DNA of 64,000 nt from Marinobacter sp. (lineage in GTDB: Bacteria > Pseudomonadota > Gammaproteobacteria > Pseudomonadales > Oleiphilaceae), in assembly GCA_014762755.1 (NCBI GenBank), contig JABURI010000172.1:1-64000 (forward strand), in the 5' to 3' direction. The position numbers and the translations under genes are program-made. Below are positions 46,821-55,790 of this stretch, one piece after another. Position 1 is the stretch's first letter. Each line of letters begins with the position of its first letter. Below the pieces are notes generated by a model. It was not told the origin of the DNA. It did not search any database and saw nothing but the letters and a program-made list of their open reading frames with translations.

Positions 46821-48678
46821 CGCCAGGGGCACCGGTGGCCAGGATTACAAACTCCTCCCCACCCCAACGCCCAAGATGATCCTCCTGGCGCAACACATTG
46901 GCGACCTTCCGGGCAACTTCACGCAGCACCTCATCGCCGGCCTCATGCCCCCAGGAGTCATTGATGCCCTTGAAATGGTCGAGATCCAGCAGGAGCACTG
47001 AGAACGGCAAGCCATGGCGTCGTGATTTGGCCAGCTCCCGATCGAGCTCTTCCTCTGTGCGGTAGCGGTTCCACGCTCCAGTCAGTGAGTCGTGGCTTGC
47101 AACGTGACTGAGCTGCTTATTGGCTTTCGCCAGAGCTGCCTGCTCTGCTCGTAGCAACTGATTCAGCCGGGTGATTTCGCTGATCGATGCCAACAGTGCC
47201 ATGTCTTCGGCCAGGTCCACGGCCGCGAGCCGTTCCACACGTTTCCAGGACTCGCTGCTACCTTCGATCCTTTCCAGCCAAGAATCGAAAGCCCTTCGAA
47301 AGTTCTCATCCTCACCCGGGGCACTGGTAAGGATGTCTTCCTCTGGCCTTCCTTCCCAATAGACACCCCTGCCCTGTTCTGGCCGGAAAATCAGAAACCA
47401 GCTCGTAACCTGCTCACCGGGCACCGGAACCGCCAGCAAGCCGCAGACGGCCCCGGTCTCGAGGTCACTGGCCAGAGGCTCGGCCGCCAGTCGCGATGAC
47501 AGCCACGGAGAGCGCCCTGTCTCCCGATTCAGTCTCGCAACCAATTGTCTGAGAGCCCCCATGGGCAAGGCTTCCCCGACAGTGACGACATCATCGTTGT
47601 TGGCGTACGCCATGCCGCTTGCCCGGAATAACGCAATCCAGTCAGTGGCGTATTTCTCCAACATTCCGGCGGGCGACAATCCGGCGGTTATATCCGTGAC
47701 AAGGACATCCCGGGATTTGTGAACTCTGTGAAGAAATTGTGCTTCCATCCGCGATTTCAGCAGGAACAGGCGCTGGGTAGCCATCAGAACCAGGGTACGG
47801 GCGGCATCCCGCGATGTCGGAGACAAAGGGACTGGCTTAGAGGAAGTACATGTGACCAGGCCCCATAGCCCCGCCGGGCCTACCAGAGCAATGGAAAGCA
47901 ACGCCCGGGCACTGAAGTAATCAAGGTACTCTGTCTGCCGGCGTGAGGGCGCCCGGAGTAGTGTGCCGCTGGCGTCGATCTCTGCCAACTGATCCGCAGA
48001 CAACGTTCCGGACACCAGCACGGGGACCAGACCCGCCCCGAGGTCCGGAATACTCCGGACCTGGTGCCTGATCATGTTGCGACGCTGAGCAGGCGGGTAC
48101 GCCTCAGCGGAAAAACGCTGCCCCTTCAGGGGCGAGATGCCTTTGCCCGTGCTCTCCGCCAGAAATACCCCATGTCCCTGCTCATCGAAATGGGCAACGA
48201 CCACCCGATCAAAACGTACAAGATCGCGTACCCCGTCCACGAGGATCTTCATCAGGTCATTCGGGTTGTGGGCGTTACCCAGTTTGCCAAGCCACCGGCT
48301 GACAGTACCGGTCAGTCGACGACTTCCAAGCCCGGTGATGGGTTCGATTTCGACTATCACCCAGGCCCCGGATCGGAACGCGTTGATCTGCAGCCGGACT
48401 CTCTGCCCCTGGTCGCCCCTGCGAATCGACACCGGGCCACTCAGGGCATCATCCTCGCTCAGCTCCCGGCGAATGCGGGCGAGAATACGATCTCCGAGAA
48501 CAGAGTCCGGAGATTCATCAAGCAGCTTCTCGGCAGGTACTTGCAGAAAGTACTCGGCGTTTGCACTGCACTGGACAATTCGATCCATCGAGTGGGTCAG
48601 TACCAGCAGGCAGCCGCATGGCTGAATCCTGAGAGCGCTCCGCTTGCAACCGTCGAGTCCGGCCATCTGCTTGGTCAC
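46768..48678 (-). CDS. Degenerate phytochrome-like (PAS-GAF-PHY) GGDEF protein with truncated GGDEF domain
   Basis: LRIQPCGCLLVLTHSMDRIVQCSANAEYFLQ (phytochrome PAS-like), VRFDRVVVAHFDEQGHGVFLAES (GAF), SWFLIFRPEQGRGVYWEGRP (PHY-like), SHDSLTGAWNRYRTEEEL...RWGGEEFVILATG then loss of homology. Confidence 0.78.
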   Translation of the reverse strand: MTKQMAGLDGCKRSALRIQPCGCLLVLTHSMDRIVQCSANAEYFLQVPAEKLLDESPDSVLGDRILARIRRELSEDDALSGPVSIRRGDQGQRVRLQINAFRSGAWVIVEIEPITGLGSRRLTGTVSRWLGKLGNAHNPNDLMKILVDGVRDLVRFDRVVVAHFDEQGHGVFLAESTGKGISPLKGQRFSAEAYPPAQRRNMIRHQVRSIPDLGAGLVPVLVSGTLSADQLAEIDASGTLLRAPSRRQTEYLDYFSARALLSIALVGPAGLWGLVTCTSSKPVPLSPTSRDAARTLVLMATQRLFLLKSRMEAQFLHRVHKSRDVLVTDITAGLSPAGMLEKYATDWIALFRASGMAYANNDDVVTVGEALPMGALRQLVARLNRETGRSPWLSSRLAAEPLASDLETGAVCGLLAVPVPGEQVTSWFLIFRPEQGRGVYWEGRPEEDILTSAPGEDENFRRAFDSWLERIEGSSESWKRVERLAAVDLAEDMALLASISEITRLNQLLRAEQAALAKANKQLSHVASHDSLTGAWNRYRTEEELDRELAKSRRHGLPFSVLLLDLDHFKGINDSWGHEAGDEVLREVARKVANVLRQEDHLGRWGGEEFVILATGAPGVRPSADRQRAAGVCACR

Positions 48679-48863
48679 ATCTTTAGTGAAGAATTCAATA
48701 AATTATACACTGCGCCTGCGCAAGGCCCTGAAATATTCCCTCATCATCGAAGCCGGCGTCTAAACCATTAGTGGCATTCGAGTAGCAGGCTACACTTCCA
48801 GGCATCTATAATATCCGGCCGTGCCGCGGTCTGCGGCAACCCCCTAAACCAGACGGTCCCGCG

Positions 48864-49811
48864 ATGAACCTGATCGACATCTTTCTCCAGACGCTGGAAA
48901 CCACCCTCCCGGTATTTGCCATGGTCTTTATCGGGCTCGGACTGCGGCGAATCGGCTGGATAGACGCCCCTTTTATCAATACCGCCTCGGCCCTTGTCTT
49001 CAAGGCAACACTGCCGACGCTGGTATTCCTCAGCATTATCCGCGCCGACCTTAACATCGCCCTGAATCCGGAACTGCTGCTGTTCTATCTGCTGGCCACC
49101 CTTGGTGGATTCGGTCTGACCTGGCTCTGGGCCACCTGGCGGGTACGCAGGGAGGATCGCGGGGTCTACGTGCAAGGGGCTTTCAGGGGCAACTGCGGGA
49201 TTGTCGGCCTGGCGCTGGCGGCCAACCTGTATGGCGATTTCGGCTTATCGGCGGGGGGTATCCTACTCGGCCTGGTGATCATTTCCTACAACGCCCTGTC
49301 GGTGGTGGTGCTGCTCGCCTACCAGCCCGGTCAGTCCGCCAGCTGGCAGAAGATCGTCCACGACATTGTCCGTAATCCGCTGATAATCGCCGTTGTGATA
49401 GCCATACCCTTTGCCTGGCTCAATATCGGCCTGCCGACCTGGGTCATGACGAGTGCTGACTATTTTGCTTCCCTGACCCTTCCCCTGGCGCTGCTGTGCA
49501 TCGGCGCAACCGTGTCACTGAGCTCCATCCGCAGTGACAGTAAGACCGCGTTCGGATCCAGCGCCATAAAGATGATCGTGTTGCCGGCCCTCTGCACCTT
49601 TGCCGGCTGGCTGGCCGGTTTCCGGGGCCCGGAGCTGGGGCTGATGTTCCTGTTCTTCGCCAGCCCGACCGCCGCCGCCAGTTTTGTGATGGCCAAGGCG
49701 CTGGGTGGCAATGACCGGCTGGCGGCCAATATCATCGCCCTGACCACCCTGATGGCCAGCGTGACGGTTACCGCCGGTGTCTTCCTGTTGCGCAGTTACG
49801 GCATCATCTGA
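48864..49811 (+). CDS. AEC-family transporter
   Basis: 10-TM pattern; GNCGIVGLALAANLYG; SPTAAASFVMAKALGGNDRLAANIIALTTL. Confidence 0.92.
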   Translation: MNLIDIFLQTLETTLPVFAMVFIGLGLRRIGWIDAPFINTASALVFKATLPTLVFLSIIRADLNIALNPELLLFYLLATLGGFGLTWLWATWRVRREDRGVYVQGAFRGNCGIVGLALAANLYGDFGLSAGGILLGLVIISYNALSVVVLLAYQPGQSASWQKIVHDIVRNPLIIAVVIAIPFAWLNIGLPTWVMTSADYFASLTLPLALLCIGATVSLSSIRSDSKTAFGSSAIKMIVLPALCTFAGWLAGFRGPELGLMFLFFASPTAAASFVMAKALGGNDRLAANIIALTTLMASVTVTAGVFLLRSYGII

Positions 49812-50563
49812 GCGCCGATCGCACGAATGACCTGGAATCCCCGCTGACACCCATCGAGGTAACCGCCTCCAAACAGGTTGTAGTGGTTCAGGTAGTGATA
49901 CAGGTTGTAGATGTCCCGCTTACGCGGATAGTCCGGAGTGCGGGCGTACATCCGGTCGTAGGCCTCGTAGAACGGCTCGCCGAAGCCGCCGAACATTTCG
50001 GTCATGGCCAGGTCCGCCTCCCGGTCACCACAATAGACGGCCGGGTCGATCAGCCAGGGGGCGTTCCGATCAAACAGGGCATTGCCGCTCCAGAGGTCCC
50101 CGTGTAAGAGGCTCGGATGCTCACAACGGCTATCCAGCCACCGGGCCAGGACCTCGCCGTGGCGCTGAAGCACCGTCTCAAACTCACCACGAACCTCCGG
50201 GTTCCGGATCCGCCCTACCTGGTACCCCAGACGGTCTGAGACAAAAAATTCGCCCCAGGAATCCGACCAGCGGTTCGGTTGCGGCGACAGGCCAATGTAG
50301 TTGTCCCGTCCCCAGCCATATCGATCCTGCTTCAGCCGGTGCATCAGCGCCAGCCCTTCACCGAGCATGGCAAGGGTTTCGGCTGTTGCCGGCTCAGACT
50401 CGATACCGGTGATCTCCAGCGTACTGTCATCCACCCGGGCCACCTCGGGAATCCGCACATCCGTGACCCCCGCCTGAGTCAACGCTGACCGGAGGCTCTC
50501 GAGGCCCTCCGCCTCGCAGATCAGTGCGTCGGCAAATCCGGTAGTATTATGTTTGATGAACAT
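49796..50563 (-). CDS. Fructosamine kinase family protein
   Basis: PSLLHGDLWSGNALFDRNAPWLIDPAVYCGDREADLAMTEMFGGF; start at MFIKHNTTGF. Confidence 0.93.
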   Translation of the reverse strand: MFIKHNTTGFADALICEAEGLESLRSALTQAGVTDVRIPEVARVDDSTLEITGIESEPATAETLAMLGEGLALMHRLKQDRYGWGRDNYIGLSPQPNRWSDSWGEFFVSDRLGYQVGRIRNPEVRGEFETVLQRHGEVLARWLDSRCEHPSLLHGDLWSGNALFDRNAPWLIDPAVYCGDREADLAMTEMFGGFGEPFYEAYDRMYARTPDYPRKRDIYNLYHYLNHYNLFGGGYLDGCQRGFQVIRAIGAQMMP

Positions 50564-50645
50564 GACTCTGCCCTTTCTTGAATCGTTTCCGGCCGGGGCG
50601 TTAGATTGTACTGAGGCTAACACGTAACGGAGTCGCGCGACCGCT

Positions 50646-50924
50646 ATGGACAAGAAACGCTGGAAAATGCTGATCTCTGGCAAGGTGCAGGGAGTCTACT
50701 ACCGTGCCTCTACCGAAAAGGAAGCCAATCGGCTGGGGCTTTCCGGCTACGCCAGGAATCTGCCAGACGGGCGCGTTGAGGTAATTGCCGAAGGCAGTCC
50801 CGAGGAACTCCGCCAGTTGCACCGATGGTGCCAGGAGGGGCCTCCCGCAGCCAAAGTGACCGGCATCGAGGTTGAAGAACAGCGGGCCAACGGGGAGTTC
50901 TCGAATTTCGGGGTACGGTACTGA
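50646..50924 (+). CDS. Acylphosphatase
   Basis: MLISGKVQGVYYRASTEKEANRLGLSGYARNLPDGRVEVIAEG. Confidence 0.97.
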   Translation: MDKKRWKMLISGKVQGVYYRASTEKEANRLGLSGYARNLPDGRVEVIAEGSPEELRQLHRWCQEGPPAAKVTGIEVEEQRANGEFSNFGVRY

Positions 50925-50928
50925 AAAT

Positions 50929-51597
50929 TCAGAGATACCGTTGCCTCAGCGCCTGTTTCAACGCTTTCCGCCAGGCTTCTACATCGACCTCACAACTGCT
51001 CAGGACCTCAAAGTCCCTGTTCTCCAGGACCTCATCCTTCGGCGGCGCAGCGGACTGGATCACCCGGTCTCGTTCCTCCAGCAGGGCTGCAATATGAAAA
51101 CGGTAGAGCCTGACAAAGTGGGTTATCCAGATGTTCACAGGCCAACTCGGCGAGGCGTGGTCAATCTCAAACTCGCCAAGCCGGGGAATGATCTGGTCGG
51201 CGGAATGCCACTTCTCGTCGGTTACCCAGCGGTTGGTGGTAAAGAGACCGACCGGGTAGCCCCAGGCATCCATGGAGATGGCGATGAGGTGCATGGTGCG
51301 ATCCTCACCCTGCTCCCCATCCGGAAGCCTCAAGAACGTATGGAAATGGCCGTGTTCCGGGTTGTCCGGACGGTGGGCGTGGTAATAGTACTGGCTGCGG
51401 GTATCCCGGTCGAAGACATCACCCTTTGGGTAATGCTCCATTTCATAGAAGGTTCCCTGCCCCTTTAACACCTCACCGACAATATTCAGCCCGCCTTTCT
51501 CAAGCACGCGATAGCACTCCCGGACCCGTTTGGCCGAATCCAGGAGACTTTCGAGCTCTTCGTCCGCCAGGGCGGAGAGGTCAGGCTGAAAACCCAT
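50929..51597 (-). CDS. Conserved hypothetical protein
   Basis: 223 aa starting MGFQPDLSALADEELESLL; ATG overlaps upstream stop, same-strand operon with phosphatase-like lipoprotein. Confidence 0.75.
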   Translation of the reverse strand: MGFQPDLSALADEELESLLDSAKRVRECYRVLEKGGLNIVGEVLKGQGTFYEMEHYPKGDVFDRDTRSQYYYHAHRPDNPEHGHFHTFLRLPDGEQGEDRTMHLIAISMDAWGYPVGLFTTNRWVTDEKWHSADQIIPRLGEFEIDHASPSWPVNIWITHFVRLYRFHIAALLEERDRVIQSAAPPKDEVLENRDFEVLSSCEVDVEAWRKALKQALRQRYL

Positions 51598-52406
51598 TAA
51601 AGGCCCATGAGTTCCCGGACAGCACCTTCCCGGCTGGTCTTCATGCCGGCAGCACGTCCTTCTTCGATGGCAATCTCCGCAGGCACACCCATGTGGAAAC
51701 GGTAGAGAGCCCACATGGCCCCTACCCGGTTACTACTGGCGCAATGAAGCAGGATCGGATAATTCGCCGGTGACGATGCGATCTTCGAGAACGCCTCAAC
51801 CTGCGACTGCGTTGGTGCGGTGGTTGAAACACCCAGGGCATAGAAGTTCAGACCAGCGGCATGTGCCTCGGCTTTCTCTTCCGCTACCCCTTCTTCTTCC
51901 GTCAGCAGACTGACCACCGTATTGAACCCCTGGGCCTTCAGTTCCGCCATCGCGCCTTTCTCTACGTGACCGCCGGCTGCAATGAAAGGAGACGGCCGAT
52001 TGTAATTCTTGACTATCTGAGGCATCTCGCTGCCATAGGGCACCATGGGCCAGTCGTTTTCGATGGCAAACGGCAGGCCACGGTCGGGATTTTGCGCGGC
52101 TGTTCGGGGAACGGCAGCAGGCATTGGCTGGGCTGTACCACCACCGGACGCTGAGCCTGCCGCACAGGGGTTCGCTGACGGACTTGCTGCAGCACACGGA
52201 TTGGCCGCGGAGCAGGGGTTCGCCGCACTCGGGCTCGCCGCCGCACACGGATTCGCAGCAGCACACGGGTTGGCCGCCGACTGGCTGCTTGTCTGGGCCT
52301 GGGTCGGGGCCGGGTTCTGCGAATCGGAGCAACCGCTAACCCCCATGCCCAAAGCAATGGTAATGGCCACAGGCAATGCGGCACGTTTGAATCGATAACA
52401 GGTCAT
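51597..52406 (-). CDS. Lipoprotein with Cys-containing NPCAA repeats and DSP/BLH-type phosphatase-like domain
   Basis: Lipobox LGMGVSGC; NPCAAANPCAAASPSAANPCSAANPCAAASPSANPCAAG; PTP-loop-like LLHCASSNRVGAMWALYR. Confidence 0.82.
   Translation of the reverse strand: MTCYRFKRAALPVAITIALGMGVSGCSDSQNPAPTQAQTSSQSAANPCAAANPCAAASPSAANPCSAANPCAAASPSANPCAAGSASGGGTAQPMPAAVPRTAAQNPDRGLPFAIENDWPMVPYGSEMPQIVKNYNRPSPFIAAGGHVEKGAMAELKAQGFNTVVSLLTEEEGVAEEKAEAHAAGLNFYALGVSTTAPTQSQVEAFSKIASSPANYPILLHCASSNRVGAMWALYRFHMGVPAEIAIEEGRAAGMKTSREGAVRELMGL
52155..52285. repeat. Imperfect short tandem repeats encoding NPC(A/S)A units
   Basis: Recurrent gcagcacacggattggccg/ccgcacacggattcgcag units in the coding sequence. 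Confidence 0.75.
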
Positions 52407-52418
52407 GACTGCGCTCCT

Positions 52419-53030
52419 TCAGTTCTTTTTAGTGTCTTCCGGATAGAGATCAGAGGCCTGGTAGGGCCCGCCCAGTTTCTGCTCAACCTTGCTGCCAAGC
52501 TTGAAACCACCCCAGGCCATTGCCGCCAGCACGATAATGATGAGCCATTCGGGAATGCCGGTAAGATCCATCAGCGTCTGCCCCTGAGGCCCGGGTGTCG
52601 CGAGGTAGAGCTGCTCGAGTGGGCCAAACCAGGCGGCAAACAGCGCGGTGCCAATGACCATTCCAATCATGAATACGACCGCGTCAATCCGTCCCCCGGC
52701 AAACCCGGCCACCGAAGTGCCCGGGCAATAGCCGCCGATGGCAAAACCGGCACCGATCAGCAATCCCCCAACCGCCATGGCAAGATAGAAAGGAGTGGGC
52801 ACGTAGTAGCTGGCATCGCCCATCAAACCGAACAGTTTCGACAGCCACAGCAGCAGGGCCGCGACAATGACGGCGGTAAACATCACCTTGAAGACAGACC
52901 AGTCTTCAAGCCGAAACTGCCCGGTGAGCTTCCGGGGGCTGCCAAACCCGGCATTTTCAAGCACAAAGCCGAACAGGAAGCCGGCAAGCAAGCCGGACGC
53001 AACGCCTGAATCATAGAGAGGCCAGATCAT
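52419..53030 (-). CDS. YeeE/YedE-family transporter half (sulfur compound transport)
   Basis: AGFLFGFVLENAGFGSPRKLTGQF ... GGYCPGTSVAGFAGGRIDAVVFMIGM. Confidence 0.9.
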   Translation of the reverse strand: MIWPLYDSGVASGLLAGFLFGFVLENAGFGSPRKLTGQFRLEDWSVFKVMFTAVIVAALLLWLSKLFGLMGDASYYVPTPFYLAMAVGGLLIGAGFAIGGYCPGTSVAGFAGGRIDAVVFMIGMVIGTALFAAWFGPLEQLYLATPGPQGQTLMDLTGIPEWLIIIVLAAMAWGGFKLGSKVEQKLGGPYQASDLYPEDTKKN

Positions 53031-53533
53031 TGCCAGTACCTCCTCACAATAAAGCTGAACAGGAAACCCGCCGCGAAGAAGCAGATCAGGAACACGAAGC
53101 CCCCGACCGCCAGCGCCGCACCACCGGAAAGACCGAGGCCGCTGGTGCAGCCGCGTGCCAATCGGGCACCGAGTCCAGTCAGGACGCCCCCGATCAGAGC
53201 CAGCACGAGCCGGCTACCCACCCCGGATGACGGCCCCCGTTCCACCTGAGGCCTGAATCTTCGACCGGAGAGCGCACCGACAAGTGCCCCAATGAACGCT
53301 CCGAGCACCTCCCAGGTGATCCAGGCCTGCTGGGGTTCGCCGCGGACATAGTCACCCAGGTAGCGGTTGGCGGCCGTCAGTTCCGGTGCCAGCCACTGCC
53401 CGACTTCTGCGGTCAATCGGGTGAAGAAGCCGCTGGCACCCAAACCGTGGCCGGTCAGGACAAAGGTGAGAAACAGTGCCAACCCCAGGGCGATGCCTGC
53501 CCATAGAGGTGACCAGAAGGGGCGTGGAGACAT
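53027..53533 (-). CDS. YeeE/YedE-family transporter half
   Basis: LIGGVLTGLGARLARGCTSGLGLSGGAALAVGGFVF; 4-nt overlap with second half. Confidence 0.92.
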   Translation of the reverse strand: MSPRPFWSPLWAGIALGLALFLTFVLTGHGLGASGFFTRLTAEVGQWLAPELTAANRYLGDYVRGEPQQAWITWEVLGAFIGALVGALSGRRFRPQVERGPSSGVGSRLVLALIGGVLTGLGARLARGCTSGLGLSGGAALAVGGFVFLICFFAAGFLFSFIVRRYWQ

Positions 53534-53662
53534 ATCCGACTCCTTTTCGTTCAGTAGGTTATACCTGTTTTATATATGGTTATTCCCTACTGTCAAACCC
53601 ACAAGGCTGGATACCGCTCAAGAAGTGATACTGATCAAGTTTAGACCTGGAATACGCCCAAT

Positions 53663-53692
53663 AAAAAACCCCGCCATTTCTGACGGGGTTTT
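53663..53692 (-). terminator. Rho-independent terminator downstream of tRNA-Ser
   Basis: Minus-strand aaccccg-loop-cggggtt followed by T-tract. Confidence 0.85.
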
Positions 53693-53696
53693 ATAT

Positions 53697-53787
53697 TGGC
53701 GGAGAGGGAGGGATTCGAACCCTCGATACGCTATTAACGTATACACACTTTCCAGGCGTGCGCCTTCAGCCACTCGGCCACCTCTCC
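53697..53787 (-). tRNA. tRNA-Ser(GGA)
   Basis: Reverse complement GGAGAGGTGGCCGAGTGGCTGAAGGCGCACGCCTGGAAAGTGTGTATACGTTAATAGCGTATCGAGGGTTCGAATCCCTCCCTCTCCGCCA; long variable arm, anticodon GGA. Confidence 0.97.
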
Positions 53788-54015
53788 AATAAACTGTTTC
53801 AAATCAGCGATGTTGCCGCTCATTTGAGGGCGCAAACTTTAATAGTTTTTCAGGCCCTTGGCAACACCCTAGCTCGAAATCGCCGAAAAAATTTCACTTT
53901 GGCCCGGATTCCGGTTAACGGTTGAACAGGTTGAGGACTATCGTTAACAGAACGCTGATGACAATCATCGAGGTGATCGGTATAAAACTGCCCTCTCAGA
54001 ACAAGGAGAATAACA

Positions 54016-54546
54016 ATGCTGATGAAAGCAGACCAATCTGTCCTGGTACTGGTCGATCTCCAGGAAAAACTGATGCCCGCGATCAGCTTCGGCGAGGAAG
54101 TCGCGGACCGGTGTACGACGCTTGCAACGATTGCGGGACTCCTCGGGGTTCCTGTGCTCGGCACCGAACAGTTGCCGGACAAGCTCGGTCCCAATATCGA
54201 ATCGGTGCGGGAACTGTGCAATTCGCTTCTGGACAAGACCCATTTTGATGCCTGTCCCGATGGCCTGATCGATCAGCTGCCGGAGGGTCGACAGCATATT
54301 GTCATTGGTGGCTGTGAAACCCATGTGTGTATGATGCAGACCGCCTTGAGCCTGCTGGATGCCGGCTACAAGGTGTGGGTGGTCGCCGATGCCACCGGCT
54401 CACGAAACGATTTTGACCGGGATGTTGCCCTGGACCGCCTGAACGAAAGTGGTGCCCGCATCGTGACACTGGAGATGGTGGCCTTTGAATGGATGCGCGA
54501 TTGCCGGCACCCCCGCTTCCGGGATATCCAGGCACTCATCAAGTAA
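54016..54546 (+). CDS. Isochorismatase-family hydrolase
   Basis: LVLVDLQEKLMPAI ... HIVIGGCETHVCMMQTALSLLDAGYKVWVVADATGSR. Confidence 0.94.
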   Translation: MLMKADQSVLVLVDLQEKLMPAISFGEEVADRCTTLATIAGLLGVPVLGTEQLPDKLGPNIESVRELCNSLLDKTHFDACPDGLIDQLPEGRQHIVIGGCETHVCMMQTALSLLDAGYKVWVVADATGSRNDFDRDVALDRLNESGARIVTLEMVAFEWMRDCRHPRFRDIQALIK

Positions 54547-54617
54547 TCGGCCCGATGGGGTCATCCAGCACCCGGTCTCGGGCGCATCCCCGGCATCTCA
54601 ATTATCAGAGGTTTGTC

Positions 54618-55277
54618 ATGCTCAATATGGATTTCAGTGAAAAGGTGGTGATCCGTACCGCAGAGATGGACTGGGTACCCAGCCCTGCCGGGGGTGTGAT
54701 GCGGAAACCACTGGCCCGGGAGGAAGCCGAGCGGGGTCATGCAACCAGCGTGGTCCGCTACGAGCCGGGCGCGTCCTTCAAGCGCCACGAACACCCGCTG
54801 GGCGAGGAAATCCTGGTGCTCGAAGGCGTATTCTCTGATGAGACCGGCGACTATCCGGCCGGCACCTACCTGCGTAATCCGCCAGGCAGCGGCCATGCGC
54901 CCTTCAGCAAAGAAGGGTGTACCCTGCTGGTCAAGCTGCACCAGTTTGACGAAAGGGACACGAAAACCGTGCGTGTCGATACCCGCACGGCTGAATGGTT
55001 ACCGGGCATTGGCGGCCTTCAGGTCATGCCCCTGCATGATTTCGAACACAAACATGTGGCACTGGTGAAATGGCCGGCCAATGAGGTATTCCAACCGCAC
55101 CGGCACTTTGGTGGCGAGGAAATCTTCGTGCTCTCGGGAGAGTTTTGCGACGAACACGGCCGCTATCCGGCAGGCACCTGGATCCGCAGCCCGCACATGA
55201 GCCAGCACCACCCCTTCGTGGAGCAGGAGACGGTAATCTGGGTCAAAACCGGTCACCTGCCCCTGACGACGCCGTAA
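54618..55277 (+). CDS. Tandem cupin (ChrR-like cupin) protein
   Basis: Two copies: FKRHEHPLGEEILVLEGVFSDETGDYPAGTYLRNP and FQPHRHFGGEEIFVLSGEFCDEHGRYPAGTWIRSP. Confidence 0.92.
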   Translation: MLNMDFSEKVVIRTAEMDWVPSPAGGVMRKPLAREEAERGHATSVVRYEPGASFKRHEHPLGEEILVLEGVFSDETGDYPAGTYLRNPPGSGHAPFSKEGCTLLVKLHQFDERDTKTVRVDTRTAEWLPGIGGLQVMPLHDFEHKHVALVKWPANEVFQPHRHFGGEEIFVLSGEFCDEHGRYPAGTWIRSPHMSQHHPFVEQETVIWVKTGHLPLTTP

Positions 55278-55282
55278 AAACA

Positions 55283-55301
55283 AAAAAGGCCCCGAAGGGC
55301 C
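55283..55301 (-). terminator. Terminator for minus-strand hypothetical gene
   Basis: ggccc-cgaa-gggcc stem flanked by aaaaaa (U-tract on minus strand). Confidence 0.65.
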
Positions 55302-55314
55302 AAGAGAGTGCGCA

Positions 55315-55686
55315 TCAGGATGACATTGCTGAGGACTGCCAACCGACGCTGCTGAAGAGATCGTTGCTCGCGCCATCGCGGGCAGGCGTGTAGTGGATGT
55401 CGTTCTCGCCCGCTGGCACGGCAAACACGTGGTAGGCCTCCGGTCCGAAGGGATCCAGTGCGGTACCGAGGTAGTCAAAACGGTCCGGCACCGGCTCACC
55501 GGACAGAGCCACCCGGAACTGACGCTCAATGGTCGGGGTTCCGACATTCAGCGGCTGCTCCACCCAGAGGTACACGGCCTTGTGCGGGACGATGTATTCG
55601 CAGCGCACTACCCGATAGCCCTCTTTCAGGTTCAGGGTGGTCGGTTCTTTTCCGGCCTCAACGCGGAATTTGTGAATCGTTTTCAT
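55315..55686 (-). CDS. Hypothetical protein
   Basis: 123 aa MKTIHKFRVEAGKEPTTLNLKEGYRVV...; plausible coding and own terminator. Confidence 0.7.
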   Translation of the reverse strand: MKTIHKFRVEAGKEPTTLNLKEGYRVVRCEYIVPHKAVYLWVEQPLNVGTPTIERQFRVALSGEPVPDRFDYLGTALDPFGPEAYHVFAVPAGENDIHYTPARDGASNDLFSSVGWQSSAMSS

Positions 55687-55790
55687 GGCTGCTTCCTCCG
55701 AGTTGCCACATCACAATTCCCATACTCCTCTGTATCCAGCGTCGAGAAAATAAGCTTTTTTGGTCTTTATGCCTCGAAAAAGACGATGCT

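Noticed and set aside
52155-52285. Possible CRISPR-like array
   Set aside because: Repeats are short, contiguous, in frame and encode a Cys-rich linker; there are no spacers.
53367-53792. 141-aa plus-strand ORF ending GRDSNPRYAINVYTLSRRAPSATRPPLQ
   Set aside because: Antisense translation of tRNA-Ser and its terminator.
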